Source: Bacteroidales bacterium (GTDB taxonomy: Bacteria; Bacteroidota; Bacteroidia; Bacteroidales; UBA932). Taken from it: a DNA stretch of 64,000 nucleotides. Made by a program: the position numbers and the translations under genes. Each line of letters opens with the position of its first letter. Position 1 is the first letter of the stretch. A model generated the notes under the pieces. It searched no databases, had not been told where the DNA came from, and worked only from the letters and a program-made list of their open reading frames with translations. Shown in pieces: positions 53,228 through 61,088 of this stretch. The stretch spans positions 1 to 64,000 of the forward strand of contig JAFVVN010000008.1 in NCBI GenBank assembly GCA_017502125.1, read 5' to 3'.

Positions 53228-55887
53228 TATTTATTCTGATTTAAGAATCTTTCAACCAACTTGTCAGCCCTTTCCTTGAACTGCTCCGCAGTCACAGGCT
53301 CCACCTTGATCTTCCTGAGCTCAGGAGCAGCCTTGAGTTCAGTCCTTTCCTTGTAGTTATCCTCAGGGAAGTCACCCTTGACTGCCACACTGCCCCTTGA
53401 TGCCTTGACAGAGCTCTGAGTCTTGTCTGCTCCGTTCCAGCCCCTTGTGAGCACCACCTTTGATACCACAGGGTTCTCAAGGATGGTTCCGTACATAGGG
53501 TCGATTCCGACTACATTAGGATAGTACTCCACCTTGTTGAACACGAAAGGCTCGATGGTGAGCTGATCCTTATCCTCGTCATACTTCACAGGGAATGCAA
53601 GTTTTCCGTCCTCGGCATAAGTCACTGTGTAGTAGTTTGCCGGCTCCATTCCTGCCATATAGAACGGTACTGACCAGTTCGCTGTAGGCGGAAGGAAGTT
53701 TGCATCCACAGGAGCTACGAGAGAGACGTTGCCGTCCTTGTCCTGAACCGCCTCGATATACCACTTCGGACCGAAGTCATTGAAGATGGACGACACGTCA
53801 ACCGAATTATACTTCTTGTCGATGAAGAGGTCAAAAGGAGTGCGGGCATCAAGTCTTCCATATGAATCGTCATCAAGCCATCCGATGCAGATGAGCCTGT
53901 TCTGATTCATGAGTCTGTTCACAGTGAACGACTCTGCGAGCTGGCCGAACTCGGTATACATGGCATCCACATCCTCCCTGTCCTTCTTGGCAAGTTCCTT
54001 ATATATCTGGTATGCCTCCTCAGGAAGTTCGGCAGGATAGTCATAGAGATCGGCAGCAATGGTTATCTTGGACTCATGCTGATATACCTTGTTCTTGTCA
54101 TTGCCCATCTGCAGTGTGGCAGTGGCTGTCCAGTCACCCACAAGGTGCTCATAGTGGATAGGGTCCACAGGATCCTTCTTCTCTGTCCAAGGAGTGGTGA
54201 CCTCAGCCATAGGAGGTCCCGCACACTCAAGGATATCCTTCTTGCTGGTCACGTCGTTAGGAGTGTACTCGGTGTTGTAGCCGAGAACCGCAAGTCTTGT
54301 GGTCTCGCCATCCACAGACGGGATAGAGATGGTGTAGCCGTCCTTTGAATTTATCAGTGCAAGCTCTGCGGCAGTGAACTGGTTGTTGCCGTTGAGGAGG
54401 CTGAAATATGTGGCACCTCCGTTGAATTCAAGCTGCCAGTCCCTCACATAATTGGCCGCATAATAGGCCTCCATGAGAGGATTGTCCTCATATGTGGTGC
54501 ACTGGATGTTGAACACAGCCTTGTATGGAGTGGTCTGGTCCTCAAGGGCAGTAACCTTGATCACAGGTGCATCAAGCACACGTGCCGTGGTCTCGAAAGA
54601 GAACTTCTGGAAGCTCTGCGATGTTCCCTGAGGGTTGCCCATGGCGGTGACGAACACATGATATTTGGTCTCCGGAGTGATGGCGCTCTGATAGTAGAAC
54701 GATGTCAGGTCTGCCTGGACAGCTCCTGATGCCACCTTTGTTCCGAAGGTGTAGGCTGCGAAATATGAAGTTACAGCCCACTGCATCCAGTCCTCGTTTC
54801 CGTTGAGGAGAGGAAGGACCTGATTCTGATATGTGTCATCGTCGAAGATTCCGAATGCATACTGGTCCACACCGTCCTCAGGATAGAACTCCAGAGTCAT
54901 GTTCACAGGGGTCACCTTAGCAAGCTTCACATCCACGCCTGCCTCAAGAAGATCCGGCTGCTTGATGAGGAAATGCTTACGCTGGTGAGCACCTGTCCAA
55001 TATTTGTCCATAGGGTGGGTATAGTCCCAGTTGATGATGCCCATGCTGCTCTGCTCCTTGGAGTGGTCGGCATAGTAATCCTCATCGAGCATAGGGAGAT
55101 AATAGCCGTCGACCCAGCCTGAAGGGAACTTGAAGTTCTCTGTCTCATATTCCTCCTTGTCCTCCATCCATGCGAACTCACTCGCAACGAATACGACCGG
55201 CTCACCCGGAGAAATAGGATTGTAATATGTATCCCAGTCAATCTCACCGTCCCCATCGGCATCACCACCGGTCAGGTGCCAGTTTGTTTCCTCCGAATAG
55301 ACAATGGTGGTATCCTTCTTCACGAAATTTCCGGCGTTGTACAGACAGGAGAAATAGTCAGTGTTGCTGGCTTTCATGTAGTTGTACATCATGATGCAGC
55401 ACTGGTTCCAACGGATGGCATTATCCCTCTCCTTAGTTTCCTTCGGAAGGGTCAGACGGACCTTGTATCCGTCATAGTACTGGTCAACCACAGTGACGAG
55501 CTCCGAAAGGTTGTATTCACTTGTCTTGAACGGAAGAGTGATGATATCCGAGAACTCGGTCTCACTCAATGCCGCACATGCATAGAGATAGTACTGGGTG
55601 TTCTCCTCAAGGCCTAGAGAGATTCTGATCACCTCACCGCCTTTCGCTGTGATCTCAGTTCCCTTCTTGAAGACCTGCTGAGGATTCTCAACACGCATCT
55701 CCTTCTTATCCACCATATAAGCCATTCGGATCACATCCGAACCCTGAACGATTACCTCGACATACTCAGGTCCGACTTCCTTGACAGACAGATTGAAACC
55801 CTTGTGTTTCATGCCGTCACATCCTGCAAGCATGAAAACTGCCGCAGAGACGACCACAAGAGCGATTCTTTTAAAAAGTTGTTTCAT
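53227..55887 (-). CDS. Large lipoprotein of unknown function (opens set B)
   Basis: Lipoprotein (LAGC, Cys23) of 886 residues with no recognised enzyme motif. It shows fibronectin III-like segments in the first half (LEENTQYYLYACAAL, and TPETKYHVFVTAMGNP), a DADGDGEID segment that looks like a calcium-binding loop, and a C-terminal region with LVGDWTATATL and many beta strands. It is preceded by an excellent promoter at 55928-55957 and overlaps the Omp28-type gene by one base. Comparable in build to the 710-residue lipoprotein of set A; probable surface adhesin or binding protein. Confidence 0.8.
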   Translation of the reverse strand: MKQLFKRIALVVVSAAVFMLAGCDGMKHKGFNLSVKEVGPEYVEVIVQGSDVIRMAYMVDKKEMRVENPQQVFKKGTEITAKGGEVIRISLGLEENTQYYLYACAALSETEFSDIITLPFKTSEYNLSELVTVVDQYYDGYKVRLTLPKETKERDNAIRWNQCCIMMYNYMKASNTDYFSCLYNAGNFVKKDTTIVYSEETNWHLTGGDADGDGEIDWDTYYNPISPGEPVVFVASEFAWMEDKEEYETENFKFPSGWVDGYYLPMLDEDYYADHSKEQSSMGIINWDYTHPMDKYWTGAHQRKHFLIKQPDLLEAGVDVKLAKVTPVNMTLEFYPEDGVDQYAFGIFDDDTYQNQVLPLLNGNEDWMQWAVTSYFAAYTFGTKVASGAVQADLTSFYYQSAITPETKYHVFVTAMGNPQGTSQSFQKFSFETTARVLDAPVIKVTALEDQTTPYKAVFNIQCTTYEDNPLMEAYYAANYVRDWQLEFNGGATYFSLLNGNNQFTAAELALINSKDGYTISIPSVDGETTRLAVLGYNTEYTPNDVTSKKDILECAGPPMAEVTTPWTEKKDPVDPIHYEHLVGDWTATATLQMGNDKNKVYQHESKITIAADLYDYPAELPEEAYQIYKELAKKDREDVDAMYTEFGQLAESFTVNRLMNQNRLICIGWLDDDSYGRLDARTPFDLFIDKKYNSVDVSSIFNDFGPKWYIEAVQDKDGNVSLVAPVDANFLPPTANWSVPFYMAGMEPANYYTVTYAEDGKLAFPVKYDEDKDQLTIEPFVFNKVEYYPNVVGIDPMYGTILENPVVSKVVLTRGWNGADKTQSSVKASRGSVAVKGDFPEDNYKERTELKAAPELRKIKVEPVTAEQFKERADKLVERFLNQNK

Positions 55888-55927
55888 TATTTTGAATGTT
55901 GTTTGGGTTATTTACATAGTAAGCGCG

Positions 55928-55957
55928 CAAAGTTAATTATTTTTCAACGTTTTACAA
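55928..55957 (-). promoter_or_regulatory. Promoter of the set B lipoprotein-tmk-folP operon
   Basis: Minus strand: TTG (55957-55955), 19 bases, TAACTTTG (55935-55928), an exact Bacteroidota promoter about 40 bases before the start at 55887. Confidence 0.72.
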
Positions 55958-56029
55958 CACGACATCATGTAAAGGTGAACAACTTTTTCATATGGAGAGA
56001 AGAATATTTACATGATGCCAAAATTTATG

Positions 56030-56037
56030 TATCTTTG
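56030..56037 (+). promoter_or_regulatory. -7 element (TATCTTTG) of purB
   Basis: Exact TAnnTTTG, with TTTA at the -33 spacing (56007-56010). It lies 27 bases before the chosen purB start and shows that the extra codons upstream of 56065 are not translated. Confidence 0.6.
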
Positions 56038-56064
56038 CGCTCCAGTAATGCAAAAAGACAGAAA

Positions 56065-57405
56065 ATGAGCAACCATTCACTTTTGGCGGTTTCGCCTATC
56101 GACGGACGCTATTCGCGTCAGACTGAGCCACTTAGAGAATATTTCAGCGAGTATGCACTCATCAGATACCGCGTCCGGGTGGAAATCGAGTACTTCATCG
56201 CACTCTGCGAGATTCCCCTCCCGCAGCTTGCAGACTTCGACCATTCAAAGTTCGAGGCCTTGAGGGGCATATACAGGAACATGACTCCCGAGGATGCAGC
56301 CAAGGTAAAGGACATCGAGAAAGTCACCAATCACGATGTGAAGGCCGTGGAGTACTTCATCAAGGACCGCTTCAAGGAGATGGACATCATGAAATGGGGT
56401 GAATTCGTGCATTTCGGACTGACTTCCCAGGACATCAACAACACCTCGGTGCCGCTTTCGTTCAAGGAAGCCGTCGAAGAGTGCTTCATGCCGCTTCTTG
56501 AGGAGGTGCTCGGGCTTATCAAGGGCATGGCTTCCGACTGGGCAGACATTCCTATGCTGGCAAAGACACACGGTCAGCCGGCCTCCCCTACCCGTGTGGG
56601 CAAGGAATTCGGTGTGTTTGCGGCACGTCTGGACGAACAGATCCGCCAGTTCTCACTCCTGACCTATCCGGCAAAGTTCGGTGGAGCCACAGGAAACATG
56701 AACGCCCACAAGGTTGCATATCCTGCCATCGACTGGATCGGCTTCGGAGACAGGTTCGTGGCTTCACTCGGTCTCAAGAGGTCCTTCCCTACCACACAGA
56801 TCGAGCATTACGACAATCTGGCATCGCTCTTCGACTGCCTGCGTCGAATCAACACCATACTCACAGACTTCGCCCGCGACATCTGGACATATATATCGAT
56901 GGAATATTTCCGCCAGAAGGTGAAGGCCGGAGAAGTGGGTTCTTCAGCAATGCCTCATAAGGTGAACCCTATTGATTTCGAGAATGCTGAAGGAAACTTC
57001 GGAGTGGCAAACGCGCTCTATACACATCTTTCGATGAAGCTGCCTATCTCACGTCTGCAGCGTGACCTTACTGACTCCACTGTCCTCCGCAACATCGGAA
57101 TGCCGCTTGCACATTCGATGATTTCCCTCAACTCTCTGAAGAAGGGACTGGGCAAGCTCATTCTCAACGAGGATGCGATCCGTGCGGATCTTGAAAGGAA
57201 CTGGGCTGTGGTTGCCGAGGCCATCCAGACCATCCTCCGACGCGAGAACTACCCTAATCCTTATGAAACCCTGAAGGCGCTGACACGCACTGGAGCCGGA
57301 ATCAACCATGAAATAATCGCCGACTTCATAGAGACTCTCGAAGTCAGCGAATCGGTGAAGGAGGAGCTCAGGGTCATCACTCCTTGGACATATACAGGAT
57401 TCTAA
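56065..57405 (+). CDS. purB: Adenylosuccinate lyase
   Basis: Catalyses two fumarate-releasing steps of purine synthesis. An open frame extends upstream to 55804, but the family begins MSNHSLLAVSPIDGRY and the promoter (56030-56037) excludes earlier ATGs. The 446 residues carry the superfamily signature GSSAMPHKVNP at about 292-302, THGQPASPT with the catalytic His, LTSQDINNT, and GLTS-type substrate-binding elements. Length near 445-460 is standard. Its 3' end overlaps the convergent divIC/ftsB-like gene by four bases. Confidence 0.96.
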   Translation: MSNHSLLAVSPIDGRYSRQTEPLREYFSEYALIRYRVRVEIEYFIALCEIPLPQLADFDHSKFEALRGIYRNMTPEDAAKVKDIEKVTNHDVKAVEYFIKDRFKEMDIMKWGEFVHFGLTSQDINNTSVPLSFKEAVEECFMPLLEEVLGLIKGMASDWADIPMLAKTHGQPASPTRVGKEFGVFAARLDEQIRQFSLLTYPAKFGGATGNMNAHKVAYPAIDWIGFGDRFVASLGLKRSFPTTQIEHYDNLASLFDCLRRINTILTDFARDIWTYISMEYFRQKVKAGEVGSSAMPHKVNPIDFENAEGNFGVANALYTHLSMKLPISRLQRDLTDSTVLRNIGMPLAHSMISLNSLKKGLGKLILNEDAIRADLERNWAVVAEAIQTILRRENYPNPYETLKALTRTGAGINHEIIADFIETLEVSESVKEELRVITPWTYTGF

Positions 57406-57725
57406 TCCTCTACGATATACACATCTTCGCCAGGGACAGCAAAACGAAACTGCTCTCTGGCGAATTTTTCTAATGTATCCCGGTCATTCCTGAGCATCTT
57501 CAGACGATGTTCCATCTCTGCATTCTGCTGCTTATACTGTTCTATAAGCTTCTCCTGACGACGGGTCTCAAGGGCAGCATCGATCCAGTGGATGACAGTG
57601 TTTCCGGGACCGACAATCCAGACAAAAAGAAAAACGGCTGTGGCCAGAGTCACAAACCACACGAACTTGCGTCTCGGTCCACGATACGCATCCCTTATTT
57701 TCCCAAAAATGCCGGACATTTTCAT
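57402..57725 (-). CDS. DivIC/FtsB-like septum protein
   Basis: Small bitopic division protein: 107 residues with a basic N-terminus (RDAYRGPRRK), one membrane helix (about 21-40, FVWFVTLATAVFLFVWIV), a periplasmic coiled coil (about 50-85) and the REQFRFAVPGEDVYIVED end that is typical of Bacteroidota FtsB/DivIC proteins. It should join FtsL/FtsQ-type partners at the septum. It lies opposite purB with a 4-bp overlap of 3' ends. A -7 element TATTTTTG (57757-57764, minus strand) is a possible promoter. Confidence 0.9.
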   Translation of the reverse strand: MKMSGIFGKIRDAYRGPRRKFVWFVTLATAVFLFVWIVGPGNTVIHWIDAALETRRQEKLIEQYKQQNAEMEHRLKMLRNDRDTLEKFAREQFRFAVPGEDVYIVED

Positions 57726-57823
57726 AATCTTTTTCTTTTTCTGGCCAATGTATCGGCAAAAATAGTTAAATTTGGGAGATTTTTGAAACAGATTGCAATA
57801 ATCATAATCTAATATACATTAAA

Positions 57824-58759
57824 ATGAAACCTACACTTTTGGTACTCGCTGCCGGAATGGGCAGCCGCTATGGCGGACTCAAACAGATGGACGGTCTCGG
57901 TCCAAGCGGCGAGACAATTATCGACTATTCGATCTATGATGCTGTCGAAGCAGGATTCGGCAAAGTCGTATACGTGGTACGTGAATACTTCAGAGAGCAG
58001 ATGGAGGAGCTGGTCAAAGAGAAGTACAGCAATGTGAAATGCGTTGACGGAGAGCCACTTGAATTCCAGTTTGTGACTCAGGAGCTTGACAAGATCCCTT
58101 CACAGTTCACCCTCAACCCGGAGCGCGAGAAGCCTTGGGGAACAGCTCATGCAGTGCTTATGGGAGAGACGGCGATCAACGAGCCGTTTGCGGTGATCAA
58201 CGGAGACGACTACTACGGCAAGGAATCATTCAAGATTCTCGGTGACTGGCTCAGAGCCCACGAAGGAAAGACAGGAGAGTTCGCACTCGTAGGATTCGAG
58301 CTTGACAACACCCTCTCGGAGTCCGGAGCCGTATCACGTGGAATCGGAACGGCAGACGAGAGCGGCTTCCTCACCAATGTGGTCGAGCATCATAAGATCG
58401 CAAGATGCGAGGACGGAAAGATACGCGGAGAGAACAGCGTCACAGGAGAGACTGTGGAACTTGCAGACAAGGCACTCTGTTCGATGAACATGTGGGGCTT
58501 CACCCCTGACTATTTCGAGAAGAGCAAGGACACATTCGTCAGCTTCCTCGAGCAGCATGGCAACGAGCTCAAGTCTGAATTCTATATTCCTTACGCCATC
58601 GACTGCATGATCAAGAACGGAACTGCCAAGACAGAGCTTCTTTCCACCCCTTCACGCTGGTTCGGAGTGACATTCAAGGAAGACAGACCTGGAGTGGTGG
58701 CAAAGTTCCAGGAATTCGCAGACAAGGGAATCTATCCTACACCACTTTACAGAAAATAG
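57824..58759 (+). CDS. Sugar-phosphate nucleotidyltransferase-like protein
   Basis: Cytoplasmic GT-A-fold enzyme of the nucleotidyltransferase family, 311 residues. N-terminal LLVLAAGMGSRYGGLKQMD is the NTP-binding loop. A metal-binding-type Asp pair is in INGDDYYG. The C-terminus includes SRWFGVTFKEDRPGV. It probably activates a sugar phosphate as NDP-sugar for cell-envelope use, but the substrate is unknown. Next gene begins two bases downstream. Confidence 0.85.
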   Translation: MKPTLLVLAAGMGSRYGGLKQMDGLGPSGETIIDYSIYDAVEAGFGKVVYVVREYFREQMEELVKEKYSNVKCVDGEPLEFQFVTQELDKIPSQFTLNPEREKPWGTAHAVLMGETAINEPFAVINGDDYYGKESFKILGDWLRAHEGKTGEFALVGFELDNTLSESGAVSRGIGTADESGFLTNVVEHHKIARCEDGKIRGENSVTGETVELADKALCSMNMWGFTPDYFEKSKDTFVSFLEQHGNELKSEFYIPYAIDCMIKNGTAKTELLSTPSRWFGVTFKEDRPGVVAKFQEFADKGIYPTPLYRK

Positions 58760-58761
58760 GA

Positions 58762-59658
58762 ATGGGATTTTTCAGAAGATATCAGGGAAGAGGTTCATAC
58801 GACCTCTTCTCTACTTATGACCACTACCTTCCTGGAGTGGGAGGCATGTTCATGCTGCTTGCCATGTTCTTTGTGGGAGCCCTGCTGGGCAACCTCATGG
58901 TCCTGCTTCTTCAGTTTGGGTTCTCACCGGAGTTCGCTCAGATATATGGAACGGTGATTTCATATCCGGTGATGTTCATTCCACCTATGCTTTATGCATC
59001 CTATCAGAGCAGGAAGAATGAGTTCATGCCTTGGGGAGACGACGGCAATCCTCCCGCAGGCATTCCTCTGGACGGCAACAATTTCGGTCGCCTCGGGGGC
59101 TGGTGGATGGCTGTAGTCGTATCCATTGCCACCATCGCGGCATCGTTCGTTGCCGAACCTGTGAACACCCTGCTGCCGGAGATGCCTGAGCTTCTGAAAC
59201 AGGCCATGGAGCAGCTGACAGGAGGTCCTGTATGGATATCATTCCTGTCTGTTTCCATCTTTGCCCCACTCTTCGAGGAGTGGCTCTGCAGAGGACTTGT
59301 GCTCAGGGGACTTCTCCAGAAGATGAAGCCAGGCTGGGCGATAGTGATATCAGCCCTGTTCTTCGCCGTGCTTCACATGAATCCATGGCAGGCGATTCCT
59401 GCATTCATTCTCGGAGTGCTGTTCGGATATGTATACTACAGGACAGGATCCCTGAAGCTGACCATGCTCATGCACTGCGTGAACAACACCATGGCATTGG
59501 TATGCAGTCACATCCCGTCACTGAAAGATGCTGAGACATTCATGGACGTGATGAGTCCGTGGGCATATGGATGCATCTTCACAGCATGCATATTCTTCCT
59601 GACCGCCGCCATCATCACCGTCCGCGGCATTCAGCCTGTAAAATCCAGCGAGGTCTGA
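58762..59658 (+). CDS. CPBP/CAAX-type intramembrane protease
   Basis: Membrane protease-like protein with about eight helices, 298 residues. All three ABI/CPBP motifs are visible: Glu172-Glu173-xxx-Arg177 (EEWLCR), the FAVLHMNPWQ (FxxxH) motif, and MHCVNN (HxxxN) in the last motif. Such proteins occur in stress responses, bacteriocin immunity or protein processing. It is downstream of the nucleotidyltransferase gene by two bases, so they are one unit, followed by the inverted repeat at 59678-59723. Confidence 0.93.
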   Translation: MGFFRRYQGRGSYDLFSTYDHYLPGVGGMFMLLAMFFVGALLGNLMVLLLQFGFSPEFAQIYGTVISYPVMFIPPMLYASYQSRKNEFMPWGDDGNPPAGIPLDGNNFGRLGGWWMAVVVSIATIAASFVAEPVNTLLPEMPELLKQAMEQLTGGPVWISFLSVSIFAPLFEEWLCRGLVLRGLLQKMKPGWAIVISALFFAVLHMNPWQAIPAFILGVLFGYVYYRTGSLKLTMLMHCVNNTMALVCSHIPSLKDAETFMDVMSPWAYGCIFTACIFFLTAAIITVRGIQPVKSSEV

Positions 59659-59677
59659 CATACTGTCGCTCAACACC

Positions 59678-59723
59678 TTACGCGAAGTGCGTGCTCCCTT
59701 TGAGAAGCACGCACTTCGCGTAA
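59678..59723. terminator. 18-bp inverted repeat between convergent genes
   Basis: Arms 59678-59695 and 59706-59723 are perfectly complementary (begin TTACGCGAAGTGCGTGCT), loop of 10 bases. It lies between the CPBP gene and the YccF gene (-). No long T-run follows, so a bidirectional terminator or a repetitive element are both possible. Confidence 0.6.
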
Positions 59724-59752
59724 AGCATTACAGATGAGCAATATCCGCGTTG

Positions 59753-60121
59753 CTATGCGACGATCTTTCCAAACGGAACCAAGGCCAGATAAGCCATCTT
59801 GAAGTGCTGGAGACCGAACGGGATGCCTATGAGCGTCACACAGAACACGACACCCAGTATCAGATGGATAAGGGCGATTTCCACTCCGCCCAAGAGTATC
59901 CATATGACATTCATCACCACGGACAGACATCCGCTGTCCTTAGGACCGGGCAGAATCTCACGTCCGAAAGGCCAGAGTGCGAATCCTGCCATCTTCATCA
60001 GCTGAAGACCGAAGGGGATGCCGACTATAGTCAGACAGAAAAGGAGTCCGACCACAAAATAATAGATGACGACAATGAAGCCTCCGAAGAGGGTCCATAT
60101 TACATTTCCGATAAGTTTCAT
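59753..60121 (-). CDS. YccF-domain inner-membrane protein
   Basis: A 122-residue membrane protein with the YccF domain duplicated: NVIWTLFGG...VVGLLFCLTIVGIPFGLQLMKMAGFALWPFG and again NVIWILLGG...LGVVFCVTLIGIPFGLQHFKMAYLALVPFG. Function is unknown. It shares one base with the MurU-like gene upstream (stop/start TAATG), so the two are translationally coupled. Confidence 0.9.
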   Translation of the reverse strand: MKLIGNVIWTLFGGFIVVIYYFVVGLLFCLTIVGIPFGLQLMKMAGFALWPFGREILPGPKDSGCLSVVMNVIWILLGGVEIALIHLILGVVFCVTLIGIPFGLQHFKMAYLALVPFGKIVA

Positions 60122-60978
60122 TATATTCTGGTGTATCTTTCAATGAATTGTTCAGCAAGTTCCAAGGTGTCCAGCTTTCCCACATCGAGGAATTCCAGAT
60201 CCTGAGCCACTACTCCATGGACAGGCATGCGGGTGGAAGCCCACATATAAAAGTTCATGATGGGGAATCTCGTTCCGTTGACCTCATCGGTCGGGAGTCC
60301 CTTTTCCTTTATATATTCATCCATCAGACCGAACACCTTGTCCGACATTATATGAATGCCTGAGAATCCGAAAGCCTTGCAGTCCTCGATCTTCAGGGAC
60401 GGATCTGCAAGATGGCTGTCTCCCGTGTTCATGTTATACCAGCCTGCCAGACTCATGTCTTCCGGACGGAAAAGCAGGAAACGGGATGTCTCACGCTTGC
60501 TCACAAGGAGGGTCGCGAGGGAGTCTTCACGCACCTGGGAGGCAAGACTGCCCAGATCCGCATTGGAAAATATGTCCACATTGTGGATGAGGAAACGGCC
60601 GCATCCTTCCAGAAAACGACGGGCATGAAGGACCGCTCCTCCTGTCTCAAGGAGCATGGCGGATTCGTCGGAGATCTCGACGTGAAGAGGACGCGTCCCT
60701 GTTCCACCGCCTGACATGTCCGGAGAAGAGGAACTGTCCGAGGTGGCTGGTGAAGAATACTCCGACAGCCATGCGACTATCTTCGGAGCAAAGTGATGGA
60801 CATTGACCACCACACCGTCTATGAGAGGATTGCCCTCCGCATCTTCGACAGAGGCCAGCTTGTTCAGGACATGCTCAAGCAGGGGTTTGCCTCCGACCGG
60901 CACAAGAGCCTTCGGAAGAGTATCCGTAATCGGTTTCAGGCGGGTTCCAAGACCGGCCGCGAATATCATAGCCTTCAT
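60121..60978 (-). CDS. MurU-like nucleotidyltransferase
   Basis: Cytoplasmic enzyme of the GT-A nucleotidyltransferase family, 285 residues. It has the FAAGLGTRLKP...PKAL signature at about 6-25, GKPLLEH, HNVDIFSNADL, and the C-terminal DVGKLDTLE helix. MurU converts MurNAc-1-phosphate to UDP-MurNAc in cell-wall recycling. The neighbouring upstream gene encodes an AmgK-like kinase, the usual partner, which supports the assignment. A Ser/Gly-rich, probably disordered insert lies at about 76-98, an odd feature for this fold. It precedes yccF with a one-base overlap. Confidence 0.8.
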   Translation of the reverse strand: MKAMIFAAGLGTRLKPITDTLPKALVPVGGKPLLEHVLNKLASVEDAEGNPLIDGVVVNVHHFAPKIVAWLSEYSSPATSDSSSSPDMSGGGTGTRPLHVEISDESAMLLETGGAVLHARRFLEGCGRFLIHNVDIFSNADLGSLASQVREDSLATLLVSKRETSRFLLFRPEDMSLAGWYNMNTGDSHLADPSLKIEDCKAFGFSGIHIMSDKVFGLMDEYIKEKGLPTDEVNGTRFPIMNFYMWASTRMPVHGVVAQDLEFLDVGKLDTLELAEQFIERYTRI

Positions 60979-61022
60979 TCTGTGTTCATTAATCTATTGT
61001 AAACCAACGTTTTATGCATTTA

Positions 61023-61050
61023 GCTCGCTGTCCCAGCCATGCGAGGCAAA
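61023..61050. repeat. 28-bp dispersed element, copy 2
   Basis: Same 10-8-10 structure as 2779-2806: GCTCGCTGTC, variable core CCAGCCAT, GCGAGGCAAA. It lies between the AmgK-RapZ gene and the MurU-like gene on the minus strand, 44 bases from the MurU start. Confidence 0.55.
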
Positions 61051-61088
61051 TCAGCAACTTTCTATATATCAAACACTTAGCGTACACG

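Noticed and set aside
55804..56064. N-terminal extension of purB
   Set aside because: Upstream codons give unlikely residues, overlap the antisense lipoprotein start and precede the -7 element at 56030-56037.
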